NCBI RefSeq assembly: GCF_913774235.1
Contig: NZ_CAJYDW010000019.1
Location: 124,001 to 188,000 of the forward strand
From: an uncultured Pseudomonas sp.
Lineage (GTDB): Bacteria > Pseudomonadota > Gammaproteobacteria > Pseudomonadales > Pseudomonadaceae
DNA: 64,000 nt
Direction of reading: 5' to 3'
Under the pieces are notes generated by a model. It searched no databases, was not told where the DNA came from, and saw nothing but the letters and a program-made list of their open reading frames with translations. The translations under genes and the position numbers were made by a program. Shown here in pieces: positions 1 to 9,380 of this stretch (the first letter of the stretch is position 1; every line of letters begins with the position of its first letter).

Positions 1-596
1 CTCATGCCCATGGACAGGGTGTCCAGGTCCAGGTTCAGCGCTTCGCTCAAGGCACGCAGCCGGGCGAAGGCGGCGCGCTGGCTGGCTGGGTCGTCGGTGG
101 GTTCGGGAATGGCCATCAGGCCGCGCAGGCGCAGGTTGGGCAGTTGGCTCACGGCGGCAGCCAGGGCCGGCAACTCATCGGGGTGGCAGCCGGACTTGCT
201 GGCTTCGCCGCTGACGTTGACCTGCAGGCAGACATTCAGCGGTCCACGTTCAGCGGGGCGCTGTTCGGCCAGGCGCTGGGCGATCTTGAGCCGATCCACC
301 GAGTGCACCCAGTCGAAATGGCTGGCGATGGCGCGGGTCTTGTTGGACTGGATGGGGCCGATGAAATGCCATACCAGGGGCAGATCGACGAGTTCGGCCT
401 GCTTGTCCAGCGCCTCCTGCAGATAGTTCTCGCCGAAGTCGCGCAGGCCTGCAGCCCAGGCTTCGCGCAGGGCGGCGGCGGGTTTGGTCTTGCTCACCGC
501 CAGCAGGCCGACGGTCGCGGGATCGCGGCCTGCCGTCCGGCTGGCCGCGGCGATGCGTTCGAGTACGGTTGCGCTATTCTCGGCTATCGTGGACAT
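1..596 (-). CDS. yggS: YggS/PROSC-family PLP-binding protein, C-terminus cut by window edge
   Basis: Reading the minus strand from the ATG at 596 gives a protein beginning MSTIAENSATVLERI and continuing through LLAVSKTKP (the lysine that binds pyridoxal phosphate), DFGENYLQE, WHFIGPIQSNKTR and LRGLMAIPEP. This is the YggS/PROSC family, which controls intracellular PLP homeostasis in the cytosol and has no known enzyme reaction. About 198 residues are present; the family is usually near 230, so the last part lies before position 1. It is divergent from pilT with 126 bp between them, as in P. aeruginosa (PA0394/PA0395). The identification rests on several conserved motifs and on synteny. Confidence 0.93.
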   Translation of the reverse strand, partial: MSTIAENSATVLERIAAASRTAGRDPATVGLLAVSKTKPAAALREAWAAGLRDFGENYLQEALDKQAELVDLPLVWHFIGPIQSNKTRAIASHFDWVHSVDRLKIAQRLAEQRPAERGPLNVCLQVNVSGEASKSGCHPDELPALAAAVSQLPNLRLRGLMAIPEPTDDPASQRAAFARLRALSEALNLDLDTLSMGM

Positions 597-722
597 TCAG
601 CCCCTGCTTGCGTCGGCGCATCCGGCAGGCCTCGGCGTACCGGATGAATGAGTGGCGGTGACCAGGTCAGACCGCCAGTGCTGCGCGGCATTCTACCTGC
701 TTGCTCGACATCTGGGAGTCCC

Positions 723-1757
723 ATGGATATCACCGAATTGCTGGCCTTTTCCGCGCGGCAAGGCGCCTCCGACCTGCACCTGTCCGCCGGCCTGCCGCCG
801 ATGATCCGCGTCGACGGCGACGTGCGCCGCATCAACCTGCCGGCTTTCGAGCACAAGCAGGTGCACGGGCTGATCTACGACATCATGAACGACAAGCAGC
901 GCAAGGACTTCGAGGAGTTCCTGGAGACCGACTTCTCCTTCGAGGTGCCGGGCGTGGCGCGCTTCCGGGTCAACGCCTTCAACCAGAATCGCGGTGCCGG
1001 CGCGGTGTTCCGGACCATTCCCTCCAAGGTGCTGAGCATGGAGGAGCTGGGCATGGGCGAGGTGTTCAGGAAGATCACCGACGTGCCGCGTGGACTGGTG
1101 CTGGTAACCGGGCCGACCGGTTCGGGCAAGTCCACCACCCTGGCAGCCATGCTCGACTATCTCAACAACCATAAGTACCACCACATCCTCACCATCGAGG
1201 ACCCCATCGAGTTCGTCCACGAATCCAAGAAGTGCCTGGTCAACCAGCGCGAGGTGCACCGCGATACCCTGGGGTTTTCCGAAGCTCTGCGCTCGGCCCT
1301 GCGTGAAGACCCGGACGTCATCCTGGTGGGCGAGCTGCGCGACCTGGAGACCATTCGTCTGGCGTTGACCGCGGCCGAGACCGGCCACTTGGTGTTCGGC
1401 ACCCTGCACACCACCTCGGCGGCCAAGACCATCGATCGGGTGGTGGACGTCTTCCCGGCGGAAGAGAAAGCCATGGTGCGCTCCATGCTGTCCGAATCCC
1501 TGCAGGCAGTGGTCTCCCAGACCCTGCTCAAGAAGGTCGGCGGCGGCCGGGTGGCGGCCCACGAGATCATGATCGGCACCCCGGCCATCCGTAACCTGAT
1601 CCGTGAGGACAAGGTGGCGCAGATGTATTCGGCAATCCAGACCGGTGGCGGACTGGGCATGCAGACCCTGGACATGTGCCTCAAGGCGCTGCTGTCCAAG
1701 GGGCTGATCAGCCGCGACGCGGCGCGCGAGAAGGCCAAGACGCCGGAGAACTTCTGA
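723..1757 (+). CDS. pilT: Type IV pilus retraction ATPase PilT
   Basis: A 344-residue hexameric secretion-type ATPase that powers pilus retraction in twitching motility at the cytoplasmic face of the inner membrane. Visible are the N-terminal PAS-like domain (ASDLHLSAGLPP, about residues 15-26), Walker A GPTGSGKST at 130-138, the Asp box TIEDPIEF, Walker B DPDVILVGELRD near 196-207 and the His box GHLVFGTLHT. The start at 723 (MDITELLAFSARQGAS) gives exactly the usual PilT length; an upstream in-frame ATG at 648 would add 25 unconserved residues. The stop overlaps the pilU start, so the two genes are translationally coupled. Confidence 0.97.
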   Translation: MDITELLAFSARQGASDLHLSAGLPPMIRVDGDVRRINLPAFEHKQVHGLIYDIMNDKQRKDFEEFLETDFSFEVPGVARFRVNAFNQNRGAGAVFRTIPSKVLSMEELGMGEVFRKITDVPRGLVLVTGPTGSGKSTTLAAMLDYLNNHKYHHILTIEDPIEFVHESKKCLVNQREVHRDTLGFSEALRSALREDPDVILVGELRDLETIRLALTAAETGHLVFGTLHTTSAAKTIDRVVDVFPAEEKAMVRSMLSESLQAVVSQTLLKKVGGGRVAAHEIMIGTPAIRNLIREDKVAQMYSAIQTGGGLGMQTLDMCLKALLSKGLISRDAAREKAKTPENF

Positions 1758-2899
1758 TGGAATTCGACAAGTTCCTGCAACTGATGGTGGACAAGGGGGC
1801 CTCGGACCTCTTCATCACCACGGGCGTACCGCCGTCGATGAAGATCAACGGCCGCATGACGCCGGTCACCAAGGATTCACTCTCGCCGGATCAATGCCGG
1901 GCCATCGTGCTGGGCGTGATGAACGAGGAGCAGCGCCAGGAATTCCAGCAGAAGCGCGAGTGCAATTTCGCCATCAGTGCCCGCGGCATCGGTCGCTTCC
2001 GGGTCAGTGCCTTCTACCAGCGCAACCTGGTGGGCATGGTGCTGCGTCGCATCGAGGTGAACATCCCCACGGTGGAGCAACTGCGCCTGCCGGAGATCAT
2101 CAAGAAGCTGGCCATGACCAAGCGCGGCCTGGTGATCTTCGTCGGCGCCACCGGCACCGGCAAGTCTACCTCGCTGGCCGCCATGATCGGCCACCGCAAC
2201 AAGAACTCGGCGGGGCACATCATCTCCATCGAGGATCCCATCGAATACATCCATCAGCACCAGGGTTGCATCGTCACCCAGCGCGAGGTGGGCATCGACA
2301 CCGAGTCTTTCGAGGTGGCGCTGAAGAACACCCTGCGCCAGGCACCGGACGTCATCATGATCGGTGAGATCCGCAGCCGGGACACCATGGAGCACGCCCT
2401 GGCCTTCGCCGAGACCGGCCACCTCTGCCTGGCGACGCTGCACGCCAACAACGCCAACCAGGCGCTGGACCGGATCATCCATTTCTTCCCGGCCGATCGC
2501 CACATCCAGACCTGGATGGATCTGTCGCTCAACCTCAAGGGCATCGTCGCCCAGCAACTGGTGCCCACCACCGACGGCCAGGGGCGCCGGGCGGTGATCG
2601 AGGTCCTGCTCAACACCCCGCTGGCCGCCGATATGATCCGCAAGGGCGAGGTGCACGAACTCAAGGCGCTGATGAAGAAGTCCGGTGAGCTGGGCATGCA
2701 GACCTTCGACCAGTCGCTCTATGCCCTCTATCGCGATGGCGAGATCAGCTACGAGGCGGCCCTGGCCCACGCCGATTCCGCCAACGACCTGAGATTGATG
2801 ATCAAGCTGGGTTCGGAAACCGATGCCGACCATCTCAACCAGGTCACCCGTAACCTGACGGTGGACATGGGCGACGAGCCGCCCAAGCGTTTTCGCTAG
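1757..2899 (+). CDS. pilU: PilT-dependent accessory retraction ATPase PilU
   Basis: A 380-residue PilT paralogue, close to the usual PilU length. It has the DLFITTGVPPSMKING N-terminal motif, Walker A GATGTGKST, IEDPIEYIHQH, Walker B DVIMIGEIRS and the His box TGHLCLATLHANNANQ. In pseudomonads PilU assists PilT and is needed for full retraction force. The ATG at 1757 overlaps the pilT stop (TGATG), so the two are co-translated. Its 3' end overlaps the convergent UdgX gene by 4 bp. Confidence 0.96.
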   Translation: MEFDKFLQLMVDKGASDLFITTGVPPSMKINGRMTPVTKDSLSPDQCRAIVLGVMNEEQRQEFQQKRECNFAISARGIGRFRVSAFYQRNLVGMVLRRIEVNIPTVEQLRLPEIIKKLAMTKRGLVIFVGATGTGKSTSLAAMIGHRNKNSAGHIISIEDPIEYIHQHQGCIVTQREVGIDTESFEVALKNTLRQAPDVIMIGEIRSRDTMEHALAFAETGHLCLATLHANNANQALDRIIHFFPADRHIQTWMDLSLNLKGIVAQQLVPTTDGQGRRAVIEVLLNTPLAADMIRKGEVHELKALMKKSGELGMQTFDQSLYALYRDGEISYEAALAHADSANDLRLMIKLGSETDADHLNQVTRNLTVDMGDEPPKRFR

Positions 2900-4335
2900 T
2901 CGCTGTCGGCCGCGATGGCCTTGGCTTCGCGCAGCGCGGCGACCAGAGCCTGACGTGCTTGTGCCTGCTGCGTGGCGTCGGGTGTGCGCAGGATGAAGGA
3001 CGGGTGGTAGGTGGCGATGATCCAGCGCTCGTCCAGCCGCAGCGGTCGGCCCATGAACTGGGCCAAGCCGCGCGGTTTGCGTCTTAGCAGGGCTTCCAGC
3101 GCCGTCGAGCCGAGTGCTACCACCACCACTGGCTGGATGTCGCGCAACTCCTGCTCCAGCCAATAGCGGCAGGGTGCTATCTCCGGTCCCGGGGTGACGT
3201 GCTTGCGTCTCAGGCCCTGGGGAATCCATTTGAAGTGCTTGACCGCGTTGGTCAGGAACACCTCGTCGCGGTCGAGTCCCGCCTCGGCCAGTGCCGCCAT
3301 CAGTACCTGCCCGGCCGGACCGACGAAGGGGCGACCCGCCAGGTCTTCCCGGTCACCGGGTTGCTCGCCGAGCAAAAGGATACGCGCCGTACGCGGGCCT
3401 TCGCCGGCCACCGGCTGGGTGGCCTTTTCCCAGAGCTCGCAGCGGCGGCATTCGTCCAGGGTGGTGGGTAGCGGGCGTTCGGGTTGGGCACGCTCGGCGG
3501 CGATCAACACCTCGCGACCGGACTGCCGGCCGACTGCTTCAGCTTGGGCGAGGCGTTGGGCACCGGCACGCGCTTCGCTGAGCAGTGCCGGGATCAGCGG
3601 GCCTTCCGGCAGGTCCTTCCAGAAGCGCGCCGGCATGTTGCCGCGCAGCGTGCGCGGATTGGCGCGGGCCGGATTGAAGGTGCTGCGGTAGTAGGCGCGC
3701 CAAAGTTCGTCGCCAGCGTTGCGGTCATCGTCTTCCGGGGTCTGGCGGGCCAGTTGCTGCAGCTCGGCGGGACAGGGCTCCAGCACTTGCAGCGCCTGGC
3801 CATCCCAGAGCGCCGCGGCCTCCGGCGTGGCGATCAGCCAGCTGCTGTTGCCCATCCGATCGCAGAAGTGCGGTGCCGCCAGGGCCAGGACGTCATGGGC
3901 CGGCTGGTGCCAGGCCACCCAGGCCGGCGGACCGGCGCTGTCGGCGCGCGGTCGGAAGCGGAGGAAGGCATGTACGTGGTGGATCTCGCGACGGATCGCC
4001 TTGACCCGGCGCTGCAATTCGCTGCCGTCTTCGTCGCCGGCCAGCATCGCCGCCCGGTCTCCACGGGCGACCCGCCAGAGGACCTGATAGAGCAGGGCCC
4101 AGCGATCGTCGCTGCGAAAGCAGGCGGCATAGGTCAGGGCCTCGGCCAGTTGTGGCGGAATGCGCACGGCGCCGCTGGGCGGGGTCGCCACGGCCTCGAC
4201 CGGTTCATCGAACAGATCGCCCAGCCCGCGGCTTTCCTGCCAGCTCACCTGGGCCGGCGAGATGCCGGCCTGCAGTAGGCGGCGCGCCTCCTGCCGCCAG
4301 CCGGCGAAGGTGCCGTCGAAGTTGACCTTGAGCAT
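2896..4335 (-). CDS. UdgX-type uracil-DNA-binding protein with N-terminal DUF4130 domain
   Basis: A 479-residue two-domain protein. Residues about 1-240 match the DUF4130 'DNA metabolism' domain (LTYAACFRSDDRWALL, GDELWRAYYRSTFNP). Residues about 290-475 are a uracil-DNA glycosylase superfamily domain: CxxC at 296-299, GEQPGDREDLAGRPFVGP at 323-340, KHFKW, and ATYHPS at 441-446. The RRKH segment at 376-379 aligns with the KRRIH loop of mycobacterial UdgX, whose His bonds covalently to uracil in DNA; H379 occupies that place. It lies immediately downstream of the radical-SAM gene with no gap, so the pair is one operon. The cassette is known in databases, but its joint role is unclear. Confidence 0.88.
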   Translation of the reverse strand: MLKVNFDGTFAGWRQEARRLLQAGISPAQVSWQESRGLGDLFDEPVEAVATPPSGAVRIPPQLAEALTYAACFRSDDRWALLYQVLWRVARGDRAAMLAGDEDGSELQRRVKAIRREIHHVHAFLRFRPRADSAGPPAWVAWHQPAHDVLALAAPHFCDRMGNSSWLIATPEAAALWDGQALQVLEPCPAELQQLARQTPEDDDRNAGDELWRAYYRSTFNPARANPRTLRGNMPARFWKDLPEGPLIPALLSEARAGAQRLAQAEAVGRQSGREVLIAAERAQPERPLPTTLDECRRCELWEKATQPVAGEGPRTARILLLGEQPGDREDLAGRPFVGPAGQVLMAALAEAGLDRDEVFLTNAVKHFKWIPQGLRRKHVTPGPEIAPCRYWLEQELRDIQPVVVVALGSTALEALLRRKPRGLAQFMGRPLRLDERWIIATYHPSFILRTPDATQQAQARQALVAALREAKAIAADSD

Positions 4336-5547
4336 CTACAGCAGGGCGAGTTGCGCGGGCGGCTCGGCGAGTTGGCGGCGCAGATCGAGGGATTCGGCCA
4401 GGCGCGGTTGCGGGCGATAGTCCTGGGTGACGATGAAGGGACGGGCCTTCTCCACGCTGCACCTGAGCCGGATCAGGTCGGCGTAGCGGATGCGCCTTTC
4501 CCGTCGCAGCTCCACCAGCCGCTTGGCCGAAAGCACGCCGATGCCGGGGACCCGGGCGATCAGCACCTGGTCGGCGCGATTGAGGTCCAGCGGGAAGATG
4601 GCGCGATTGTGCAGCGCCCAGGCCAGCTTGGGGTCCACGTCCAGCGGCAGCTGACCGTCTTCGGTGGGTAGCTCCGCCGCCTGGAAACCATAGCCACGCA
4701 TGAGGAAGTCGGCCTGGTACAGCCGGTGCTCGCGCAGCAGGGGTGGTGGCTGCAGCGGTACCGTACCCGGGCTTTCCGGAATGGGGCTGAAGGCCGAGTA
4801 GTAGACGCGCTTGAGGCGGTAGGCACCATAGAGCGTCTGGGCGGTGTCGAGGATGGTGCGGTCGTCGGTGGCGTCGGCGCCGACAATCATCTGGGTGCTC
4901 TGGCCCGCCGGAGCGAAGCGCGGCGCCTTGGCCTCGGCCTCGGCCTCTTCCAGCCCCAGGCGGATGTTGCCCATGGTCTTGCGGATGCTGCTGCCGTTCT
5001 TTTCCGGCGCCAGTTTGATCAGGCCGCTCTCGGTGGGCAGCTCGATGTTCACCGAGAGGCGATCGGCATAGCGGCCGGCCTGGGCGATAAGCTCGGGGTC
5101 GGCGTCGGGAATGGTCTTGAGGTGGATGTAGCCGCGGAACTGGTGTTCTTCGCGCAGCAACTGGGCCACCCGGGTCAGCTGCTCCATGGTGTAGTTGGAG
5201 GAGCGGATGATGCCGGAACTGAGGAACAGCCCGCTGATGACGTTGCGTCGGTAGAAGTCGAGGGTCAGCTGCACCACTTCCTCGGGCGTGAAGCGCGCCC
5301 GGGGTACGTTGCTGCTGCGGCGGTTGACGCAGTACTGGCAGTCGTACAGGCAGAAGTTGGTCAGCAACACCTTGAGCAGCGCCACGCAGCGCCCATCGGG
5401 GGTGAAGCTGTGGCAGATGCCCATGCCATCGGTCGAGCCCAGGCCGTCCTTGCCCTTGGAGCTGCGCTTGGGCGCGCCGCTGCTGGCGCAGGACACGTCG
5501 TACTTGGCGGCGTCGGCGAGAATGATCAGCTTGTCGGCGAGCTCCAT
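4336..5547 (-). CDS. Radical SAM protein of the DNA modification/repair type, with helix-hairpin-helix end
   Basis: A 403-residue radical-SAM enzyme. The 4Fe-4S/SAM motif is C66xxxC70xxC73 (TNFCLYDCQYC). The C-terminal part (ADQVLIARVPGIGVLSAKRL) is a helix-hairpin-helix DNA-binding element. This combination matches the 'putative DNA modification/repair radical SAM protein' family that travels with DUF4130/UdgX proteins, and here the UdgX gene starts 1 bp after this stop codon. The substrate is unknown. The start at 5547 (MELADKLIILADAAKYDVSC) is preceded by a GGAG-like ribosome site. The pair is absent from this place in PAO1 as I recall it, suggesting an accessory insertion. Confidence 0.88.
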   Translation of the reverse strand: MELADKLIILADAAKYDVSCASSGAPKRSSKGKDGLGSTDGMGICHSFTPDGRCVALLKVLLTNFCLYDCQYCVNRRSSNVPRARFTPEEVVQLTLDFYRRNVISGLFLSSGIIRSSNYTMEQLTRVAQLLREEHQFRGYIHLKTIPDADPELIAQAGRYADRLSVNIELPTESGLIKLAPEKNGSSIRKTMGNIRLGLEEAEAEAKAPRFAPAGQSTQMIVGADATDDRTILDTAQTLYGAYRLKRVYYSAFSPIPESPGTVPLQPPPLLREHRLYQADFLMRGYGFQAAELPTEDGQLPLDVDPKLAWALHNRAIFPLDLNRADQVLIARVPGIGVLSAKRLVELRRERRIRYADLIRLRCSVEKARPFIVTQDYRPQPRLAESLDLRRQLAEPPAQLALL

Positions 5548-5638
5548 CGAGATCTCCTGGACTGTGATTGCATACAGTATCCAGGAAGCGGAGCGTCGTT
5601 CAATGGCTTTGCGCCGGGCGGCGCCGAGTGGAGCGACA

Positions 5639-5667
5639 CTCCGCCGGGCGGTAGCGGCCCGGCGGAG
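5639..5667. terminator. Strong hairpin between C40 peptidase and radical SAM genes
   Basis: A perfect 10-bp stem (5639-5648 pairs with 5658-5667) with a 9-base loop lies 13 bases beyond the stop of the minus-strand NlpC/P60 gene. There is no clear T tract on either side, so a termination role is only inferred. Confidence 0.4.
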
Positions 5668-5679
5668 CGAGGGGAGGGA

Positions 5680-6408
5680 TCAGGACTTGCGGGTACGCTT
5701 GGCGCGCGGCTTGTCGACGACGGGGTCGGCTTCGGCGGCCAGGGTAGTGGGCTGCGGCAGGACGCGCTTGGCGGAAGCGAAACGCTTGGTCCAGTACGGC
5801 TTGCTCAGGTGATCGACGCGAACGCTCTCGCCACTGCGCGGGGCATGGACGAAACGGTCGTTGCCCAGGTAGATGGCGACGTGGTCGATGCCGCTGCGCT
5901 GACCGGTCTTGAAGAACACCAGGTCACCGGCCTTGAGGTCGCTACGGGCGACCTTGGGGCCCTTGAGCTGGGCCAGCTCGCGGGAGGTGCGCGGCAGCTT
6001 GACGTTGTGCACGTCACGATAGACGTAGTTCACCAGGCCGCTGCAGTCCAGGCCGTTCTTCGGGCTGGTACCACCGAAGCGGTAGGGCGTACCGACCAGG
6101 TCCATGGCGCGGGTCGCGACCTGGGCGCCGACGTTGCGCGTCGCGGCCTGGGCGGTGGCCTGCTTACGGTGCAGGGCGCTGCTCGCCCGCGCTGCGCGCT
6201 TGGCGCGAGCCGCGGAGGCCGCCTGGGTGTGATTGTCGGCAGCGGTGACGTGACGGGCTGCGGGCTTGACGGTTGGTGCGGCGGTAACATGCCGGGCTGC
6301 GACCTTGTGGACCGGAGCGGCAGTGCGCGCTGCAGAGTTCTCTTTCGCTTGCGCCGCCACTGGCAGCACAAGACAGGCGGAGAGCCATGTCAGGAGGAAT
6401 AGACGCAT
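5680..6408 (-). CDS. NlpC/P60 (C40) cell-wall hydrolase, secreted
   Basis: A 242-residue protein with an N-terminal signal peptide (MRLFLLTWLSACLVLPVAAQA), an Ala/His/Lys-rich low-complexity linker (about 25-90) and a C-terminal NlpC/P60 domain. The catalytic Cys is C122 in GLDCSGLV, the His is H176 in SGIDHVAIYLG, and H188 in RFVHAP is the likely third residue. Family members cleave gamma-D-Glu-diaminopimelate or similar peptide bonds in peptidoglycan in the periplasm. It is a single-gene unit on the minus strand, divergent from the TM2 gene. The exact bond cleaved cannot be told from sequence. Confidence 0.9.
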   Translation of the reverse strand: MRLFLLTWLSACLVLPVAAQAKENSAARTAAPVHKVAARHVTAAPTVKPAARHVTAADNHTQAASAARAKRAARASSALHRKQATAQAATRNVGAQVATRAMDLVGTPYRFGGTSPKNGLDCSGLVNYVYRDVHNVKLPRTSRELAQLKGPKVARSDLKAGDLVFFKTGQRSGIDHVAIYLGNDRFVHAPRSGESVRVDHLSKPYWTKRFASAKRVLPQPTTLAAEADPVVDKPRAKRTRKS

Positions 6409-6635
6409 TGTCGTAGGGGTGTCTGAAGATCGAAGCGAGGGATTCTATACCAACCCTGTGGATATTTTGTGCACCTCTCATCAAGAATTTATGTAATTTT
6501 TAGCGGAAAGTGAGGTCCCTAGAGCGCCAACCAGTGAGACTCCCTGGGCATTCATCCAGTTTTCGACATAAAATCACGGTGAAGGTAAGGGTGTAGGTAA
6601 GGCGCGTCTTTCCCAGTATTTGCGAGGTCGCAGAC

Positions 6636-7040
6636 ATGCAGTATCAGGACACCCACAGCAAGGTCATGGGCTATCTGCTGTGGATCTTCGGTTTCCTCGG
6701 CGCTCACCGCTTCTACTATGGCAAGCCGGTCACCGGCACCATCTGGTTCTGTACCCTGGGTCTGCTGGGCATCGGCTGGCTGATCGATCTGTTCCTGATC
6801 CCGTCCATGGATCGCGAGGCGGACCTACGCTTCCAGTCTGGCTCCCTCAACTACAGCCTGGCCTGGATCCTGCTGACCTTCCTCGGCCTCTTCGGCGTGC
6901 ATCGTCTCTATCTGGGGAAATGGGTCACCGCCATTCTTTATTTCTTTACGGCGGGTTTCTTCCTGCTGGGCGTGCTTTACGACTTCTGGACGCTCAATTC
7001 GCAGATTTCCGAAGAGAATCGTCGGCGCCTGGTGCGCTAG
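6636..7040 (+). CDS. TM2-domain membrane protein with duplicated repeat
   Basis: A 134-residue integral membrane protein made of two similar halves. Each has a G-x-HR-x-Y-x-GK signature (FLGAHRFYYGKPVTG near residue 20 and LFGVHRLYLGKWVTA near 90) and hydrophobic helices. This is the TM2 domain, of unknown function in bacteria. The ATG at 6636 begins MQYQDTHSKVMGYLL; a GAGG ribosome site lies upstream. It is monocistronic, followed by a clear terminator. Confidence 0.85.
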   Translation: MQYQDTHSKVMGYLLWIFGFLGAHRFYYGKPVTGTIWFCTLGLLGIGWLIDLFLIPSMDREADLRFQSGSLNYSLAWILLTFLGLFGVHRLYLGKWVTAILYFFTAGFFLLGVLYDFWTLNSQISEENRRRLVR

Positions 7041-7063
7041 GCCAGTTCGGTCGGACTAAAGAG

Positions 7064-7092
7064 AAGGGGCTCCGTGGAGCCCCTTCTTGCTT
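7064..7092 (+). terminator. Rho-independent terminator after the TM2 gene
   Basis: A 10-bp perfect stem (7064-7073 with 7076-7085, two-base loop as drawn) followed by a pyrimidine-rich stretch cttgctttc. It lies between two convergent genes and probably serves the TM2 gene; read on the other strand the stem follows the pyrC' stop. Confidence 0.8.
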
Positions 7093-8370
7093 TCACTCCC
7101 CGCGATGGTAGGTCGCGCGGCCGCCCACCAGGGTGCGCTCGACCCGTCCTGGCAAGGTCATGCCGTGGAAGGGGCAATTGCGCCCGCGCGACAGCCAGGG
7201 GGTGTCCGCCTGGGCGGTGGCTTGCTGGGAGAACAGCACCAGGTCCGCCGGCTGGCCCTTGGCCAGGCGACCCACTGGCAGGCGCAGGGCGTCGGCCGGG
7301 CCGGTGGTCAGGCGTGCCAGTAGTGTAGGCAGGTCCAGCAGGCCGTCGGCCACCAGGGTCAGGGCCAGCGGCAACAGCAGTTCGACGCTGCTGATGCCCG
7401 GCTCGGTGGCGGCGAAGGGTGCCAGCTTGGCATCCGCCTCCTGGGGCTGGTGATGACTGGAGATGGCACCGATCACCCCATCCCGTACCCCGGCGCGCAG
7501 GGCATCACGGTCGCGCGCGGTACGCAGCGGCGGCTTGACGTGATAGAGGCTGGAGAAGCCCTGCAGCGCCTCGTCGGTGAGCAGCAGCTGATAGAGGGCC
7601 ACGTCGGCGGTCACCGGCAGGCCGCGGGCCTGGGCGGCAGCGATCATCTCCACCGCGCGGGCGCTGGTGAGCAGGCCGAAGTGGGCGCGCACGCCGCTCT
7701 GCTCCACCAGCAGCAGGTCGCGGGCCAGGGCGATGGTTTCGGCGGTCTCGGGAATGCCGGTGAGACCCAGGAAGCTGGCGGTGGGGCCTTCGTGGGCCAG
7801 ACCGCCGTCGGCCAGGTCGGCGTCCAGGGCGTTGAAGACCACGGTCAGGTCGAAGGTGGCCGCATATTCCAGCGCGCGGCGCTGTACCCGCAGATTCTCG
7901 AAACGCTGCAGGCCGTTGGTGAAGGCCACGCAGCCGGCATCGCGCAGGGCCATCAGCTCGGACAGCTGCTCGCCGGCCATCCCGCGGGTCAGGGCGCCGA
8001 TGGGGTTGACGCGGACATGGTCCGCGGTACGCGCGCGGTCGAGGATGAGTTCGGCCACCGCGGTGGTGTCCAGCACCGGGCGAGTGGTCGGCGGGCAGCA
8101 CAGGCTGGTCACGCCACCGGCGGCAGCGGCGCGGGTTTCGCTGGCGACGTTGCCCTTGCGGGTCAGGCCCGGCTCGCACAGGGCGACGTCCAGGTCGACC
8201 AGGCCCGGCGCCAGGATCAGGCCGCTGGCGTCCAGCTGCTCGGCGGCCGTGAAGCCCCCGGGGGCTTCGCCGATGGCGAGAATGCGACCCTCGTCGATAT
8301 GGACGTCGCCGACCTGGTCGAGGCCGGTGGCCGGGTCGATCACCCGGGCATTGCGGATGCTCAGGCTCAC
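7093..8370 (-). CDS. pyrC': Dihydroorotase-like non-catalytic subunit of aspartate transcarbamoylase (PyrC')
   Basis: A 425-residue amidohydrolase-fold protein starting at GTG 8370 ([19 protein letters not shown]). It is the structural partner of PyrB in the dodecameric Pseudomonas aspartate transcarbamoylase. The metal-binding HxH of active dihydroorotases is replaced: the sequence reads [18 protein letters not shown] where an active enzyme has DxHxHxREPG, so no dihydroorotase activity is expected. The GTG overlaps the pyrB stop (GTGA), giving tight coupling. This loss is the established family state, not a local mutation. Confidence 0.94.
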   Translation of the reverse strand: MSLSIRNARVIDPATGLDQVGDVHIDEGRILAIGEAPGGFTAAEQLDASGLILAPGLVDLDVALCEPGLTRKGNVASETRAAAAGGVTSLCCPPTTRPVLDTTAVAELILDRARTADHVRVNPIGALTRGMAGEQLSELMALRDAGCVAFTNGLQRFENLRVQRRALEYAATFDLTVVFNALDADLADGGLAHEGPTASFLGLTGIPETAETIALARDLLLVEQSGVRAHFGLLTSARAVEMIAAAQARGLPVTADVALYQLLLTDEALQGFSSLYHVKPPLRTARDRDALRAGVRDGVIGAISSHHQPQEADAKLAPFAATEPGISSVELLLPLALTLVADGLLDLPTLLARLTTGPADALRLPVGRLAKGQPADLVLFSQQATAQADTPWLSRGRNCPFHGMTLPGRVERTLVGGRATYHRGE

Positions 8371-9365
8371 TGGGCATTCTCCTGTAGCTGACGCTGGGCC
8401 GTCTGCCCGCTCATGGCCATCGACAGCACCGCCATGCGGACCGCGATGCCGTAGGTGACCTGGTTGAGGATGACCGACTGCTCGCCATCGGCGACCGCGG
8501 ATTCGATCTCCACGCCCCGGTTGATCGGGCCTGGATGCATGACGATGGCGTCGGGCTTGGCCCGTGCCAGCCGCTGGCGAGTTAGGCCGAACAGCCGGTA
8601 GTACTCGCCTTCGCTGGGCAGCAGGCCGCCCTGCATGCGCTCGCGTTGCAGGCGCAGCATGATCACCACGTCCACGCCGTCCAGGCCCTCGGCCAGGTCG
8701 GTATAGGTGCGCACGCCATAGAGATCCTCGAGACCGACCGGCAGCAGGGTGCGCGGGGCGATCACGCGGATGTCGCGGCAACCCAGGGTGCGCAGCGCCA
8801 GCATGTCGGAGCGGGCGACCCGCGAGTGCAGGATGTCGCCGACGATGGCCACCGACAGGTTGGCGAAGTCGCCCTTGTGCCGGCGGATGGTCAGCATGTC
8901 CAGCATGCCCTGGGTGGGGTGAGCATGGCGGCCGTCGCCGCCGTTGATGATGGCGACGTCGGGGCAGACGTGCTCGGCGATGAAGTGGGCGGCGCCGGAA
9001 TCGGCATGGCGCACCACGAACATGTCGGCGGCCATGGCCTCCAGGTTGCGCAGAGTGTCGAACAGCGTCTCGCCCTTGCTGGTGGAGGAGGTGGAGACGT
9101 TGAGGGTGATGACGTCCGCCGACAGCCGCTTGGCCGCCAGTTCGAAGGTGGTGCGGGTACGGGTGGAGTTCTCGAAGAAGACGTTGCACACCGTCTTGCC
9201 GCGCAGCAGCGGCACCTTCTTCACCGCCCGGGCGCCGACCTCGAGGAAGGAGTCGGCGGTATCGAGCAGCTCCGTCAGGAGTTCGGCGGGCAGGTCATCG
9301 AGTGACAGGAAATGGCGCAATTGGCCCTGGGCGTTGAGTTGCAGCGAACGCGTGGCGTCGGTCAT
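8367..9365 (-). CDS. pyrB: Aspartate carbamoyltransferase catalytic chain
   Basis: A 332-residue enzyme that joins carbamoyl phosphate and L-aspartate to carbamoylaspartate, the first committed step of UMP synthesis. The carbamoyl-phosphate loop [18 protein letters not shown] and the [11 protein letters not shown] motif are present, as are [13 protein letters not shown] and VVMRLQRER-type segments. The N-terminus ([19 protein letters not shown]) is the extended form seen in Pseudomonas. It sits between pyrR upstream (15 bp) and the overlapping pyrC', forming the pyrR-pyrB-pyrC' operon. Confidence 0.97.
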   Translation of the reverse strand: MTDATRSLQLNAQGQLRHFLSLDDLPAELLTELLDTADSFLEVGARAVKKVPLLRGKTVCNVFFENSTRTRTTFELAAKRLSADVITLNVSTSSTSKGETLFDTLRNLEAMAADMFVVRHADSGAAHFIAEHVCPDVAIINGGDGRHAHPTQGMLDMLTIRRHKGDFANLSVAIVGDILHSRVARSDMLALRTLGCRDIRVIAPRTLLPVGLEDLYGVRTYTDLAEGLDGVDVVIMLRLQRERMQGGLLPSEGEYYRLFGLTRQRLARAKPDAIVMHPGPINRGVEIESAVADGEQSVILNQVTYGIAVRMAVLSMAMSGQTAQRQLQENAQ

Positions 9366-9380
9366 GGCGGCGGATCCAGG

